From Microvelia longipes (Eukaryota > Arthropoda > Insecta > Hemiptera > Veliidae), in NCBI GenBank assembly GCA_018340805.1, contig JACMZG010000008.1, forward strand, positions 11,062,469 through 11,126,468: a DNA stretch of 64,000 nt. Direction: 5' to 3'. A program made the translations under genes and the position numbers. The notes below the pieces were generated by a model that worked only from the letters and a program-made list of their open reading frames with translations, searched no databases and was not told the origin of the DNA. This document shows positions 1 to 13,385 of the stretch, in pieces. How positions within the stretch are numbered: the first letter of the stretch is position 1; each line of letters begins with the position of its first letter.

Positions 1-3000
1 CAAGTCTCGCTAAGTTTGTACTGTATGTCTTTCACCCTCTTCAAGATCTCTCACAGATGTGCAAATGAAGCTACATACGTGGTAACGTTTAAGCTAGCGT
101 ATGAGAAACCTCGAATGTAGAAAGCAGAGGCCTGCATTTGTAATATTACTTTAAGCTATCACAGACTAGGTTGGCTAGTTAAGTATTAAGACTGCAGAAC
201 TAATTGCAATACAATTGTATATATAAGTTTAGTACCATAAGCTAAGGGTCAATACAGAGATGTAAAGTACTTACCTAAGCTTAAATAGTACTATAATGCT
301 ATAGAAAATAACGCTATACTATTTTTCACAATCATAATAGCTTGGGTTCTAGTACCTCCCAATTACGTTAAAAGCTTTAACAATAATAGTGTAAAAGATA
401 ACTCATACTAATGCTAGATCATCAATAGTACCCCTTTGAAGAGGTGAATGAAAGAGGATAAGCTATATCAACAATGTAAAGGAATGAGTGTGTGAACTAA
501 TAGCTTATTCCTATTAAGCTGATTATTTAGCGTCAATCTTTTAAGGTCTAACACTTAAGCAATGGTTAAGGCAATGACTAATGATCTAACAGTATCACCA
601 GCCACAATTCGCCTGTATATAAGGAAGCTCAAGGACTAAGCTTATGCACAACTTCACGGGGTAGAATCGCAAAAAGGATATTACAATTACCGGCCTCTAA
701 TTTTCATCACTCCGGGTGGGTCGGTTAGTCGGAGGTTAACATAAAAGACGTCTATATCTTAGGATAAGGCAAATGCTAAATGATAGACTAAGCCTTTTAT
801 AATTGTCTAATAATTGTACGTTATCCGTTAAACTCAAAGCTATTTCAAGACGGATATGTGGTAATAGTGAAGATTTGCACACACGCATCTTCCCTAGGAT
901 GTAAAGATATAGCTAATGCATGAATTAACATATATCTTGTAAAGGTAAGTGCTAATCGCGCGCTCATTCTTTATATATGTATGATTTCATCAAAATCTCT
1001 TAGCATATCTCAATTAGCTAAATGTAAAGAGTACTAGTAATGGGGCAGATGTAAAGTTAATTAACTATGTTACATCAAATATATATGTATTTTAGAATAC
1101 TAAGATCTCATTATAGATGTAATGTAATAATCTGTAAAGCTTACAACAGGAATGTGAGATGATATTCTATAGAGGTTAACATACTCACCTGTACGAAAAT
1201 TTATCTATTAAGTAGCGTTATTAAGGGCGATGTCTAGTTAATACATAACGTACTATCCAAACTTCAATGTGAGGGAATACTAAGCTAACAACAATGTAAG
1301 GTATCTGACTAGTGTGCTATCAAACAATAGTAAGGATAGATTCCTAAGCTAACAAAGGATGTATGAATTATGCTAGATGCTATTCTAAATACAACCTCGT
1401 AGGCTTACTAAGCTGATCAGCGATCGTAGAGAATACATAAGCTAGATCAACTATTGTAAGAATCACTAAGCTAGCGAACAATGTTAGAATACCTAAGCTA
1501 ATCAACAATGTAAGGATATAGTATTAGCGCCTTTATCACCAGTATATAGTACTAAATGAGCTATCCAACAACTTGGTAAGGAATACATAAGCTAATCAAC
1601 AGTGTAAGAGATAGCTTAATGCTACACAACATGATGTCTAGATACAACGACTTCATAACATGTAAGATTATTATCGTAAGATAAAACAAGGCTGTGAGGT
1701 AATACTATGCTATAACTCAATGTAAGATCCCTAAGCTATACAATCAAATGTAATGATAGTACTCAAACGCTAACGAACAAATGTACGAATACGTAAAGCT
1801 AAGTCAGTACAGATGTACGATTAATAGCTATCAACCATGTGGAGAAATACTAACCGACCTATCTTATGTAAGATACTAGGCTACAAACAATGTACAGAAG
1901 ACTTAGCTGATTCAAAAATGTAAGAATATATAGAGCTAATCATACTATGTAAGCATGACTTAAGCGTTACTAAGGGCTAAGATTATACTAGCTAACAACA
2001 ATGTAAGAATACCTAGCTAACATACAATGTAGTAGTTATACTAAGTCTAACAATCGAATGTAAGACTTCACTTAAGCTACATAATGTAGATAATACTAGC
2101 TATCAACTAATTGTAGATACTAGCTCATGGGTATAATGTAGTAGTAGAAGTACTAAGCTACAACAGGTAAGATTATCTAGCTTATCATGTCAAATTTGAA
2201 GCACAAAAATTACTAAGCTTATCATTATCAATGGAATATATAGCTAGCTTTCGAACAATGTCTAAGATGATTGACTTAAGTCTACAGTCACAACATGTAA
2301 GAAATATTGACTGAGCTAAAACAATGTAGTATTGCCAAGCTATCAACCAATGTGACGAAATAGCTATCGAATCGATATGTATGAAATAACTTCAGTATAA
2401 TACAACACATTGATTAAGACATCTTAGCATAGTCCAACATGATATAGAATACTAACGCTACTTTAGTAATTTAGTTAAGGGATACTTAGCGTATCTATAA
2501 TGTAAGATACTAAATGCTTACAAAACACATGCCTAAGATGACGACTTTTCGTACTAGCTTGGATCAACCAATGTATAGTTATTACTAGTCTATCACATTT
2601 AAATGTAAGGAATACTAAGTGATATCGATACTAATGTAAAGTGTACTAACAGCTATGCAGACAATGTAAGATACAAGTATGCACCATGTATGAGATATAC
2701 GCTACAACATAATGCCTAGAGTAGTACTAAGCTGAATATCAGCACAAAAGTTATGAAATACTAGGCTACAGACAATGTTGTAGTAGAATACATAATGCTT
2801 TCAACTCTGTAAGAACCATAATAAGCTATCGGATAATCGTAGAAGAGAATACTAATGCTCTTAACCAAATGTAAGAATACTAAGCTATCAACAAGTAAGT
2901 AAAATACGTAAGCTATCAACAACTGTAAGTAGATACTAAGTCTTCTAACGTGAATGTAGAGATTACTAAGCTTCACACAAATGTAAGAATACTAGATACA

Positions 3001-6000
3001 AACAATTGTAAGAAATCTAAGTTCATACCATAATTGGTAAGATACTTAAGCTTCAACAATCGCTCAAGCAATACTAAGCTATACAAATACTCAATGTAAG
3101 AAGATAATAAGGGCTATTCAACTCAAATTGTAAGAATACTAAGCTACTTACACAAGTGTTAAGAAATAGTAAGTACTCAACATGTTTAGTGATAGTAATC
3201 GCTATCTCTATAATTTGTAAGATATAGCGATTAGCAAATGTGAACATACTAGAGCTGTCATATCAATGTGAAGAATCAATCCAGCCTCAGTCGAAAAGAA
3301 TGATAAATAATAGCTGTTATTAACAATGCGTAAGACTACTAACGCTATCAACTCAATTGTAAGATCATCAGATTTATTCAGTAAGGTACAGAATAAAGAC
3401 TTATCGAAGTGACAGCACTGTGACAGATACTTAGCTATCAACGAGTATGTATGAAGAACAAATGAATGGGCTATCACACGCTCAATATGTAGAAGTAATC
3501 TAAGGACTAACAACAAATGTAAGGAGTTTACTTAATTGGCTCATCAAAAACAATTGTAAGAGATACTAAGCTCTTATCAGAACATATTTATATGAATATC
3601 TTAAGCTATCAACTAATGTAAGTATACTAAAGCTTATACAACCAATGTAAGAATACTAGCGACAAGACAATATGTAAGAGATTACATAATGATTAAACAA
3701 GTGTAAGAATACTAAGCTATCAACTGAATGTACGAATAAAAGCTTATCAACAATGTAGAATCTAAGCTATCTCTTATATGTAGTAATACTAGCTTTAGGT
3801 CTAATGAAAGAGATACTAACCGGCTATCAACATAGTAAGTATACGTGAAGCTGATCGAACAATGTAAGAATACCTAGCTTATTCATATTGTAAGAATACT
3901 AGCTATCTATGTTAAGATATTAGCTATCAACAATGTAGCAAACTAGCTATCAACAATGTAAGAATCTATGCCAGGAGGGGCTGGAGGGGGGGAGGGTGGC
4001 GGTTATTTCAATAATGGTAAGGATGATGAGCTATCGTTAATGTTGAGTATACTAAGCTTAACAACAATGTAAGAATACTAAGCTAACAACAATGTAAGAA
4101 TACCTAAGTAGTCTAACACAGAAGAATACCTAAGCTATCACAATGTAAGAATGACTAAGCTTAACAACAGATGTAAGATACTAAGGTCAACATGTAAGCA
4201 ATACTAGCTAACATACAACTCGTAAGAAATACTAAGCTGGCAACAATGATAAGAATACTCAGCTATCAACATAACATTAGAGTAAGGTACATAAAGCTAA
4301 ATATACAATAGATAGTAGATTAACATTAGCTAACTAACAATGTAAGGTTAGTCTTATAAGCTATCTATCAACAATGTAAGAATACTAAGCTATCAACAAT
4401 GTAAGAATACTTACAGCAGTCAACTATGTTCTGATCTTAAGCTAATCACACAATTGTAAAGTATAATACTAAGCTAACACGAGATGAAGGTATACTAGCT
4501 CATCTACAGAATTTGTATATGATAGATACTACGACTATCACACATGTAAGATATACTAAGCCAAACATGGCTATAAGCATAATCTGATAGCTATTTAAAA
4601 CAATTTGGTAAGTATACTAAGCTTGAACACAATTGTATAAGATACTAAGCTATCTTACAAGTGGTAAGGCATGAATAAGCTATCTAATCAATGTGAAAAG
4701 ATATAAGCTTAGCTATTAATGTAGGATGTTATATTAGCTAACTAACCATAGTAAGATTATATGCTATCAACAATTTAAGACAATACTAAGCTAATACAAC
4801 GAATGTAGATAGCTAAGCTTCATGCAATGTAGAGAATACTCAGCTAACAATACAAATGTTTACTAAAGATACAAACAATGTTATAGTATTTACTAAGGTA
4901 AAACAATGTAATGATACTAGCTGAACAACAATGTAAGAATCGATAACTATCTATGACAACTGTAAGGATACTAAGCTATCTATAATGTTTAAGAACATAC
5001 CTAAGCTTAATCAACGATGTAAGCAAGTACTCTAAAGATCGTAGATCAAGACATGTACGAGAGATATCTAAGGTACAACAATGTAAGAATACTGAAGCTT
5101 CACAATGTGTAAGCAATACTAGGCCTATCAAACAATGTAAGCAATTTTACTTAGCTAAAACAAATGTAAGATAATACTATTACTATCACAATGTCGAATA
5201 ATAGCTCATCAATCATTTAAGAATTAAGCGTAACAACAATCGGTAGATATACTAAGCTTCATCAACAAGTGAATTATCCTAGACTATCTATAATTGTAAA
5301 GAATTACTAGCTATATTATTTGTAAGCAATACTAAGCTAACACAATTAAAGAATCTAAAGCTTTATCAACCAATTGTAAAGACAATCTAGACTACAACAA
5401 TGTAAGGACGATACTAAGCTATCGGAATATGTTTAAGGACTACGCAAGATTGATTGTATAATGTAAAATGTGAATACATAAGTAACACAATGTTCAGATT
5501 TACTGAGGAGCTAGGTCTTATAATATGTGTAATGATACTAAGCTACCAACAGAGAATACTAAGTCTCAATACAACATGTGAGATGAATACTAAGCTATCT
5601 ATAATGTAGATTCGTATATAAGCTCTCAACGATGGTAAGATAGACATAAGCTATCAATAGTGTTAAGAACTCGTAAGCTAGTTACCTCGCTACGATAATA
5701 CTAAGCTCCTCACACTTCTCAATGTAGACTAACCTGAATCGTATAACCAGACAATGTAAAGTACTAAGCTATCAACATGTAAGAGATAGCTAAAGCTTTA
5801 ACACCAATAGTAGGATCTAAGCATATACAACAATGTGTAAGAATACTAGCTGATCAACCATGTAAGTAAAATGACTAAGATATGCACATGTTATGAATAA
5901 TTAAAGCTTGCCAAAATATTGTAGAATACTAAGCTAGTTAACAAGTGTAAGAATATCTAGCGATCAAACAATGTAAGGAATAATAAGCTATCAATAATGT

Positions 6001-6205
6001 AAGGTATAATAAGCTATTAAGACAAATGTAAGAATACTGGCATACAATGTAAAGGAATAAAAGCTATCATAGTAAGAATATTAAGCTAGTACAATGTAAG
6101 AATACTTAAGGCTAGTTCAACAATGTGGAAGATTATAAGCTATCATAATGTAAGCATAATAGCTTCGAAACAATGTTAAGATTACTAGCTCACATGTAAG
6201 ACTGA
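1..6205. repeat. 25-bp satellite array, indel-rich, truncated at window start
   Basis: The cleanest stretches (about 3700-3960, 4040-4100, 4370-4410) repeat AATACTAAGCTATCAACAATGTAAG with a 25-bp period. The motif is traceable almost without break to about 6200, which gives roughly 240 copies. Neighbouring units differ mainly by 1-3 base insertions or deletions. The first 1.3 kb is so degraded that only fragments such as TAAGCTA and AATGTAAG remain. The array runs off the left edge. Open frames here (for example minus 2761-2976 and 3208-3516) are accidental. It is either an old satellite or a satellite from poorly polished long reads. Confidence 0.9.
3973..4002 (+). other. G-rich, G-quadruplex-type tract inside the satellite
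   Basis: Four G runs (3977-3980, 3986-3988, 3990-3992, 3994-3996) with short loops fit the G3+N1-7 pattern. The tract stands out because the surrounding satellite is about 65-70% AT and has no G runs. It could be a true insertion or a sequencing artefact. Confidence 0.5.
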
Positions 6206-9200
6206 GTTACAGCTATTTGCATCAAGGTGTCCGCAAATAAATTAACAACAAATAGATAAGATATATAAGCAGTTATGGCAAGTATGATTGTGAATTAATG
6301 TGGATGGGCCTAAGTGTGTAGTTCAGAACGCCTGACGTAATACATGGTGCTACTCCTATCTCGTACCGTCTCTTAGATCTGTGGGTGGTTAGAATCATCA
6401 AGTAGTTAGTCCTTTATTCTCATTTTTGTGTCATGATGCCGAATTTTCTAAATGGTCGAAATTATGCGTTATTGATATGGTTTGTCGGTGATGCGGAATT
6501 GAGGGTGGATTGATGCAAGATGGTATTTACATTGTGCTTTGTTTCCGGTATTTTGCGCGTCTGCTTGTATTGCCTACAAGGCAGTATATATAGCATACGG
6601 CACTAGAATTAACGTTATTTGCTAAATATATTATAGTAGGTATATAATTCTAAATTAAATGATATATATTTAAACAGGTGTCGTCATTACATTATTTGTT
6701 TTGTATATTTTTTTCAAGTAGGATATATTAGCGCTAATACCTTAAAGATAATGACTAAGTCCTTTAATAATATTAGTCATTATCCATCATAGCTTTTTAT
6801 TAACGTATTATGTATGACTTATAGAGGCGTCCTTCTAATATTTAGAGGTCATAGTATTTGTGATAATATCACTGATATAAATAGCATGATTAATTTGTAT
6901 TGGCTTACTATTTGTAAAATAATACAAAAACGTAAGAGACTATGCTCGTTTACCGAGCGCGTGTGAGTAGCATTGTGTGGATGAGCATGTCGAGTAGACA
7001 GCGTGGCTCCTACTCGACCATGGCAGTTTTCATAAGGGGTTTTCAAATCGCTAAGGAGCTATGTTAGCCGGAACCAATCTGCAGAGAGTGGCTTAGAGGA
7101 GGTTACGACGGCGTGTGGTTAAGCACGACTATTGATTAACACGCTTCTCTACATAGAACATATTCGGCGTCATAGCGCAAAGTATATGCGCTCAGTTAAG
7201 AAAAATTTTATCTGACCACTTAAAATCCGGCGTGCTTACAACACGGGATATTTATATGTTAATTTAGGTTACGGCGAGAGCTGTAATCGATGGTTTGAGA
7301 ACCTTATATTTATCAGTCGTCGACTCAATATCACCAACGTGTGAGAGTGCGCAAAATTAGAGATCATTATACTCTCTCTCTCAATCTCAGGTTAATCTTT
7401 TGGTTTGTTTATATGCTAGTAAAGTACGTGTGGAGGTAAAGACGATAACGTTCACTCGCAATATTACTGAGTATATGGCAGCACCTGCTCCAGTGGCTGT
7501 GGAAGAGGTGGCCGCGCACTCGCTGTGCTAGAAGTTAGGTTGACCGTCATACCTCTCTTGCTACTATTATGTGTAAGCTTCATGGTCCTGAGTGAGATCA
7601 CCGGCTACTTCATATCCAGGCTTTCCCTCCTGATAACACGCGCTCGGATGTGATAATGTGGCTTAGACCTCATGAGGTTCTAGCAAGAGGCGTACATCGC
7701 TGATACGTGGGTCATTTTTCTAATTTATGGTCGACTGTGTGTTGCTTTCATTACAACGAGTGAATGCGACAGTTTCAGCTCAATCGGGGATAGCAATTGC
7801 CTAGAGATGACTCGCAACGTAGTGTTTGTATCCTATCTTAATATATTCAGGTAGTGAATATATATTTTTTTTCATACTCTATTAACAGGATGTCTTGTAT
7901 ACTACAAATTAGCATATACTTTCTTTTTACGATAACATTTAAAACGCACATTTGGACATTTTCTTTAAAATTTTATAAAGCAGTATCACTACAATTGTAC
8001 TTAATAATTGGTTCAGTTGGAAGCTTTGGTTGTATTTAGGGCATATATTGCAGGTCTCTCAAGAATATTAAGGTGTTTCTAACTATGCATTTCGATCTGG
8101 TTTCTTCTGGAGTGCCTCGAAGTTCATTCGAGCATGTCTCTTGTGATGACGAAGAAGACTTTGGTATTTTTATTTATCGAATTAGTTATTAATAGTTCTG
8201 ACGTAATATTATTTGTTGTTAATAGGTGTTTTCTTATGAGCGAGTTAGCTGACGGTCTGTAATGATCTGTTACTATGAGTAAGATAAAGATTTTTGATGA
8301 GTAATATAACTCGGGGTTAGTTAGTTAAACAGGTTCTTATGTGGAGAAAGCACTCAGAGTGCCCAGCGAAGCCGGGCCTGTTGGGTGCGAGAGGTGTCTG
8401 AATAATTCCTATCTCTAAAATGGCAAATACTCGAGGGAAATCAAGAACAATAGAAACATTACATACATAGCTCAAAATACTATGACAACAAAATTTATTT
8501 TGCATATTACCCGTTGGGTGTCTTAGTTTATATGCCCCTGAATAACATTCAGTTGAATGAGCGGGCGCTTTGCCGCCCGTCGCCTCGTTCTACGCGGCCT
8601 CGGCGTCGCTCGCGCCTCGTCCGCGGTTAGTCGCTGCCATACGGGCGCGCGTATAGGCCTCAGTATATGTTGTTTGGAGTGAACTATCCTGCTGCGATAC
8701 ATTAAAGATTTTAGTGGTTATCAGAGTAATTCTCTCCTCAGTTTACCCTTTAATGTAGGTGGGATGAAATAAATAAGGGAATTATAGGAATACAACATTA
8801 TTATACAATTTTACTCATTCATGCGGAATGATTCTTACTCTTTAATTGGGTAGAAGTTTGATCGATATTTATTTAAAATCTTATAACGAAGCTAGATACT
8901 AATTAACTATGCGCCATTGCATCAGTTACTTGATAATATTTTATAAATATGTCTGGATTTTACTAAGAAAAATAAATTCTATAGATTTTCTTGGTGGTTA
9001 ACGACTAAGTAGATAACACATCTTCGCGCTCACGTTTGTGGTCTGCAGCGACTACGGTACTAGTTGGATGGATCAATAACAGTGAAGAGGAAGGAGTGAA
9101 TATATTGGACGGTTCTCGAGTAATAAGAGAGTTAGAATTCGCATTGTGGCGAGTGGTGTTGGCGCAAGACACCTCTCTCGTTTGAATCCTTATGTGACCT

Positions 9201-9785
9201 TTCTGATAGATACGCGCCTCTGCGCATCTTATCTTTTACTATGCTAGTGAGTGCAGAGGCGATTCAGAGGCTGGGTATAAGGGAGTCAGTACAGCTTGTT
9301 GCGCATCCATTCAGCCAGAATGGGGTTCTGGCTCATATATTGTATTTCGGTCTATCTCAGACTCGTTTATCAGGAAACAATTGTCGCTTTAAATCACTTG
9401 TTTCTTGCCTATTAGAAGGAATGAAGTGGCGCACAGTAAATCTTATCAAGATGTGTTCCGCACATAACACCTGTAAAACCAGCAAAAGCAGTAGACTTCA
9501 GCGGGCACAATTTTGATTGATTGGATTGATTCACTGATATAAAGCTTCACAATTTTCTCCTTGAAGTTTATTTGTTTTGGATGCAGTTTATTTCTATTTT
9601 CTTGGGGCGGGCGTAATAATACTTGTGTCGCGTATGATTCTGTATATTTTTTTAACAATAAACAATTTTATATATTAAGATCTAAGCATCAAAGTATTAT
9701 ATAAAATATTGAGCATGTTAAAATATGGTATTAATTAACAATACGTTATTTTACCAATTAAATAAAAATAGCTTAATTTTGAAAA
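6206..9785. other. no recognisable gene; unique-looking spacer
   Basis: I read this stretch on both strands. Open frames are short (up to 91 codons, 9241-9516) and have no recognisable domain, signal peptide or splice structure. Base composition is more even than in most of the window around 6.9-7.7 kb. A tiny frame at 7476 encodes 18 alanine/valine-rich residues and stops. The only local feature is the GC-rich block at 8559-8660. Confidence 0.5.
8559..8660. other. short GC-rich block
   Basis: About 100 bp, strongly GC-rich with many CpG dinucleotides, in otherwise AT-rich sequence. It starts with a potential stem (GGGCG, then CCGCCC). No promoter elements or frames were recognised. It could be a CpG-rich regulatory island or a transposon end. 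Confidence 0.4.
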
Positions 9786-9789
9786 GTAG

Positions 9790-10500
9790 ATTGCAAACTG
9801 GATGCAAAACTGCAAACGATGATATCGGCTGGGCTCTGACCCACGGACTTTTAGCCAGGCGTGGAGGGTTAAAGCATCTTTACAGCAAGCTTGTAAATGG
9901 TGCTATTACACTCACCTTGTTAAAGAACTACAACTCCCAAAAGAGAAGATTGAAGATCTGTGAACTGTAATGGTTAACTCATGAAGATCCAAAATGAGAA
10001 GATCAACTACTGCAGAAAAGGTTAGACGTACATTGAAACAATGGACTGAAGTAAAATTTGGTGGGTGCAGTCGTAAAAGAAGGAAAACAACACAAAACAG
10101 AGAATGAAAATTACAAACACGAAGAAAAAAACAGAATCACTATCTCGATGTAAAGATAAAATATACATTAACAACAGAAATCGAAGAACTAAACAATACA
10201 CGATGATCAGCTATCAATAAGTACTTGAAAACGGAGAAGATAAAGACTAAACTAAGTTTAGAAATTAAATTCGAAGTTGCAGGTGCTAATAAAAGCTGGC
10301 CCCTGACCAATAGACATGTGACCGGGCGTGAAGGATCAAAGGATCTTTTCAGCAAGGTTATAAATCATCCTTCCTGTAAAGTGGCACCTCCACCATCACC
10401 TCGTAAGAAGCCCACAGCTACTAAAATTGAAATCCGTAACGGTTTAAGCTCTTGAAGAATCTAAAGACAAGATCAACTACTGTAGAGAAATTGTAGAAGA
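9790..10500 (+). repeat. diverged direct duplication, period about 470 bp
   Basis: The segment 9790-10035 resembles 10250-10500. Both carry a GGCTGGG/AGCTGGC block, GGCGTG, AGCAAG and then AGATCAACTACTG. Identity is roughly 70% by eye over 75 bp with no gaps. Both copies are open in the same frame (9725-9970 and 10225-10455), with W, LT, R, G, K, L, SK and N at matching places. The protein is not recognised and there is no obvious start or splice context. Confidence 0.45.
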
Positions 10501-10536
10501 GTAGAGACCATAAACTATAAAACAATAAAGATGACA

Positions 10537-11288
10537 AATAATTCTGGCGCGGTGGTCCGCATGTCGGGCGAATTTCCTTTGTATGCGTGTTTCCTTGCTA
10601 AACAACAATCCTGGTTGGAAAAGATAATTTTTATATAGTTTTTTACATATATATAAAGTTTACAACTACCAATAAATAATTCGGCGCGGTGGTCCGCTGT
10701 CGGGCGAATTTCATGTAGAATGCGTGTTTTTTCGTGCTTAACAACTCAATTTTTGCTTAAGGTTCCGGTTCATGCTTAGAACCTAAGCAGTTACTCATTT
10801 GTCAAGCACTGCTCGTAACTCATTTGTTTGTATTTTTCAAAGGAAATGCGCATAATTATTCAGTTGGTTGTACAAAACTATGCCTCTAAATTAGAAGTAC
10901 GGCTCTAATTATTTGCACTAGTTTAAAGCTTAGTTACTTATATTTAGGGTTGTCAGTTATCTTTAAAGGTTTTAGCGGCATTTCCTTTGAAAAATACAGA
11001 CAAAATGAGTTTACGAGCAGTGCTTGACAATTGAGTAACTGCTTAGGTTCTAAAGCATGAACCGAAACCTTAAGCAAGAAATAAATTGTTAAGCACGAAA
11101 AACACGCATTCTACATGAAATTCACCGACAGCGGACACCGCGCCGGAATTATTTATTTAGTAGTTCTAAACTTATAGAATGTAGAAAACTATAAAAATTA
11201 TCTTTCCAACCAGGATTGTTGTTTAGCAAGGAAATACGCATCCAAAGGAAATTTGCCCAACATGCGGACCACCGCGCCAGAATTATTT
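10537..11288. mobile_element. foldback (FB) element, copy 1: 315-bp palindromic arms
   Basis: Left arm about 10537-10852 and right arm about 10976-11288 are reverse complements with few differences, leaving a loop of about 120 bp. Each arm holds the sequence AATTCTGGCGCGGTGGTCCG twice (starts near 10540 and 10680), so the arms are themselves subdivided. No coding frame is inside. It resembles a non-autonomous foldback transposon. Two further copies lie at 60.8 and 61.8 kb. No target duplication could be fixed, because the right end runs straight into the SINE-like unit. Confidence 0.75.
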
Positions 11289-11660
11289 TGTAGTTGTAAA
11301 CTTATATTGAGTAAAAAAACGATAAAAATTTATCGTCCCTACCAGGATTTGAACCCAGATACCCTGAGTTTGAGTGCTTGTATTGACTCCGGACCGCTTC
11401 CATTCAACTCAGAGGCCCAAAAAACATGAAAAACGACACCCTACTCGAAACTAAATTTTCAACGACCGTAATTTTGGTTTTCGATAATTTACAATGGTTT
11501 TTTCGACTTTGGTCACTTAGAGTGGTTGTATCGACTTCGGACCGGTTTTCATTTGATTCAAAACGTATCAAAAAAACATAAATATTCACATTTTTTGAGG
11601 CAAAAAATATTAACCCTGAGTTTGTCGAATTTTTGAAATTTTGCCTCACTCAGCAAACCG
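11289..11660 (-). mobile_element. Pol III SINE-like unit plus repeat family B, copy 1
   Basis: On the minus strand a tRNA-like head ends with a B-box GGGTTCAAATCC (about 11346-11357), with an A-box-like TGAGTTGAATGG about 60 nt upstream. Before it lies a 200-bp segment marked by AAACCGGTCCGAAGTC and TAAGTGACCAAAGTCG. The same segment recurs at 14.5, 45.2 and 62.4 kb. Directly next to an FB element here and again at 62.3 kb, so the two may move together. No intact tRNA cloverleaf was found, so it is not called as a tRNA gene. Confidence 0.55.
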
Positions 11661-11678
11661 GGTAGCGACGTCTACTAA

Positions 11679-11731
11679 TATATATATATATTATATATAT
11701 ATATATTATATATATATATATATTATATTAT
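11679..11731. repeat. (AT)n microsatellite
   Basis: Alternating AT with phase flips. Simple sequence, no gene. Confidence 0.9.
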
Positions 11732-12119
11732 AAATGCCTCCGTAGCCGCGGTCGTATAGTACATGACTTCGCACCAAAGGATCAGTGAGCCAGCTTCTAA
11801 AACATCCATCCCCCACCCCTTTCCCCTCTCCATGACTCAACCTCATATTTAATTTTTCTTCGAAATAGCTAAAGGACAACGACTATTTTTTATTACATAA
11901 AACATTTTTGCGTCTTCATATCATGTTTACTCTTGAAAGATATTGTCTAATTTCCATTAATCCTTACACAGGTTTGCTTTGAAATACGTAAACGGTGCTA
12001 ACGAGAAAATTGCGAACAAGAAGTCTAGAAAGAGAGAGAGAGAGAAAACTACTAGACAAAGTTCTATTACAAGGTCTAATGAACTAGATCAAGGACAGTA
12101 CATAAGTCCGGATGCTCAT

Positions 12120-13385
12120 ACTAGATGTTTTTAGCTATTATTTTATAATATATTATAATTCATGATTCCAAGGACAGTACATGCATGTTTAAGTCTATTA
12201 TAAATATTAGCTATATCATAATATATACCCATGATTTAGCGATTTTCGGAGTTGCTATTATTGCGCCTACTGTGTATTTTTAAAACCCATGTTTTAGCTT
12301 TATTCATATGTGCTGATTCCGAATATTTATATTGTGTATATTTTATAATACCCATGTTTTAGCTAATATTCATATTGTGTATATTATAAATACCCATGAT
12401 TTAGCGAATATTCATATTGTGTATATTATTTAAATACCCATTTTTAAGCTAATATTCATATTGTTGTATACTATAATATACCATGTTTTAAATATTTCAT
12501 TTGTGTATTTATAAATACCATGTTTTAGCTAATATTCATATTGTGTATATTATAAATACCCATGTTTTAGATATTATTCATATTGTGTATATTATAAATA
12601 CCCATGTTTTAGCTAATATTCATATTGTGTATATATAAATACCCATGTTTTAGCAATATTCATATTGTGTATATTATAAATACCCATGATTTAGTAATAT
12701 CTATTGTGTATATTATAAATACCATGTTTTAGCTAATTTCATATTGTGTATACTATAAATACCCATGTTTTAGCTATTATTTTATTGTGTATATTATAAT
12801 ACCATGTTTAGGTAATTATATTTAGTGTGAATATTATATAACTTTATCATGTGTTATAAATATTCATATGTGTGTATATTATAAATACCCATGTTTTAGC
12901 TAATATTCATATTGTGTATATTATAAATACCCATATTAGCTATATTCATATTGTGATATTATAAATACCCATGTTTTAGCGAATATTCATATTGTGTATA
13001 TTATAAATACCCATGTTTTAGCGAATATTCATATTGTGTATATTATAAATACCCATATTTTAGCGAATATTCATATTGTGTATATTATAAATACCCACGT
13101 TTTAGCAAATATTCATATTGTGTATATTCATATTGTTATATTAAATACCCACGTTTTACCCACGTTTTAGCAAATATTCATATGTGTACATTATATACCC
13201 ATGTTTTAGCTAATATTCATATTGTGATTATATTATAAATACCCTGTTTTTAGCTATTATTCATATGTGTATATTATAACCCATGTTTTAGCTAATATTC
13301 ATGTGTATATTATAAATACCCATGTTTTAGCTAATATTCATATTGTGTATACTATAAATACCCATGTTTTAGCGAATATTCATCA
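12120..13385. repeat. 42-bp satellite, about 30 copies
   Basis: The unit reads AATATTCATATTGTGTATAT then TATAAATACCCATGTTTTAG plus CT, 42 bp. Copies are cleanest at 12960-13100 and more broken at the left edge (12120-12350). As 42 is a multiple of three, it produces accidental open frames, for example 13267-13479. The end is abrupt at about 13385. Confidence 0.9.

Noticed and set aside
7476..7532. tiny Ala/Val-rich coding exon
   Set aside because: Only 18 codons with no splice partner that I could identify.
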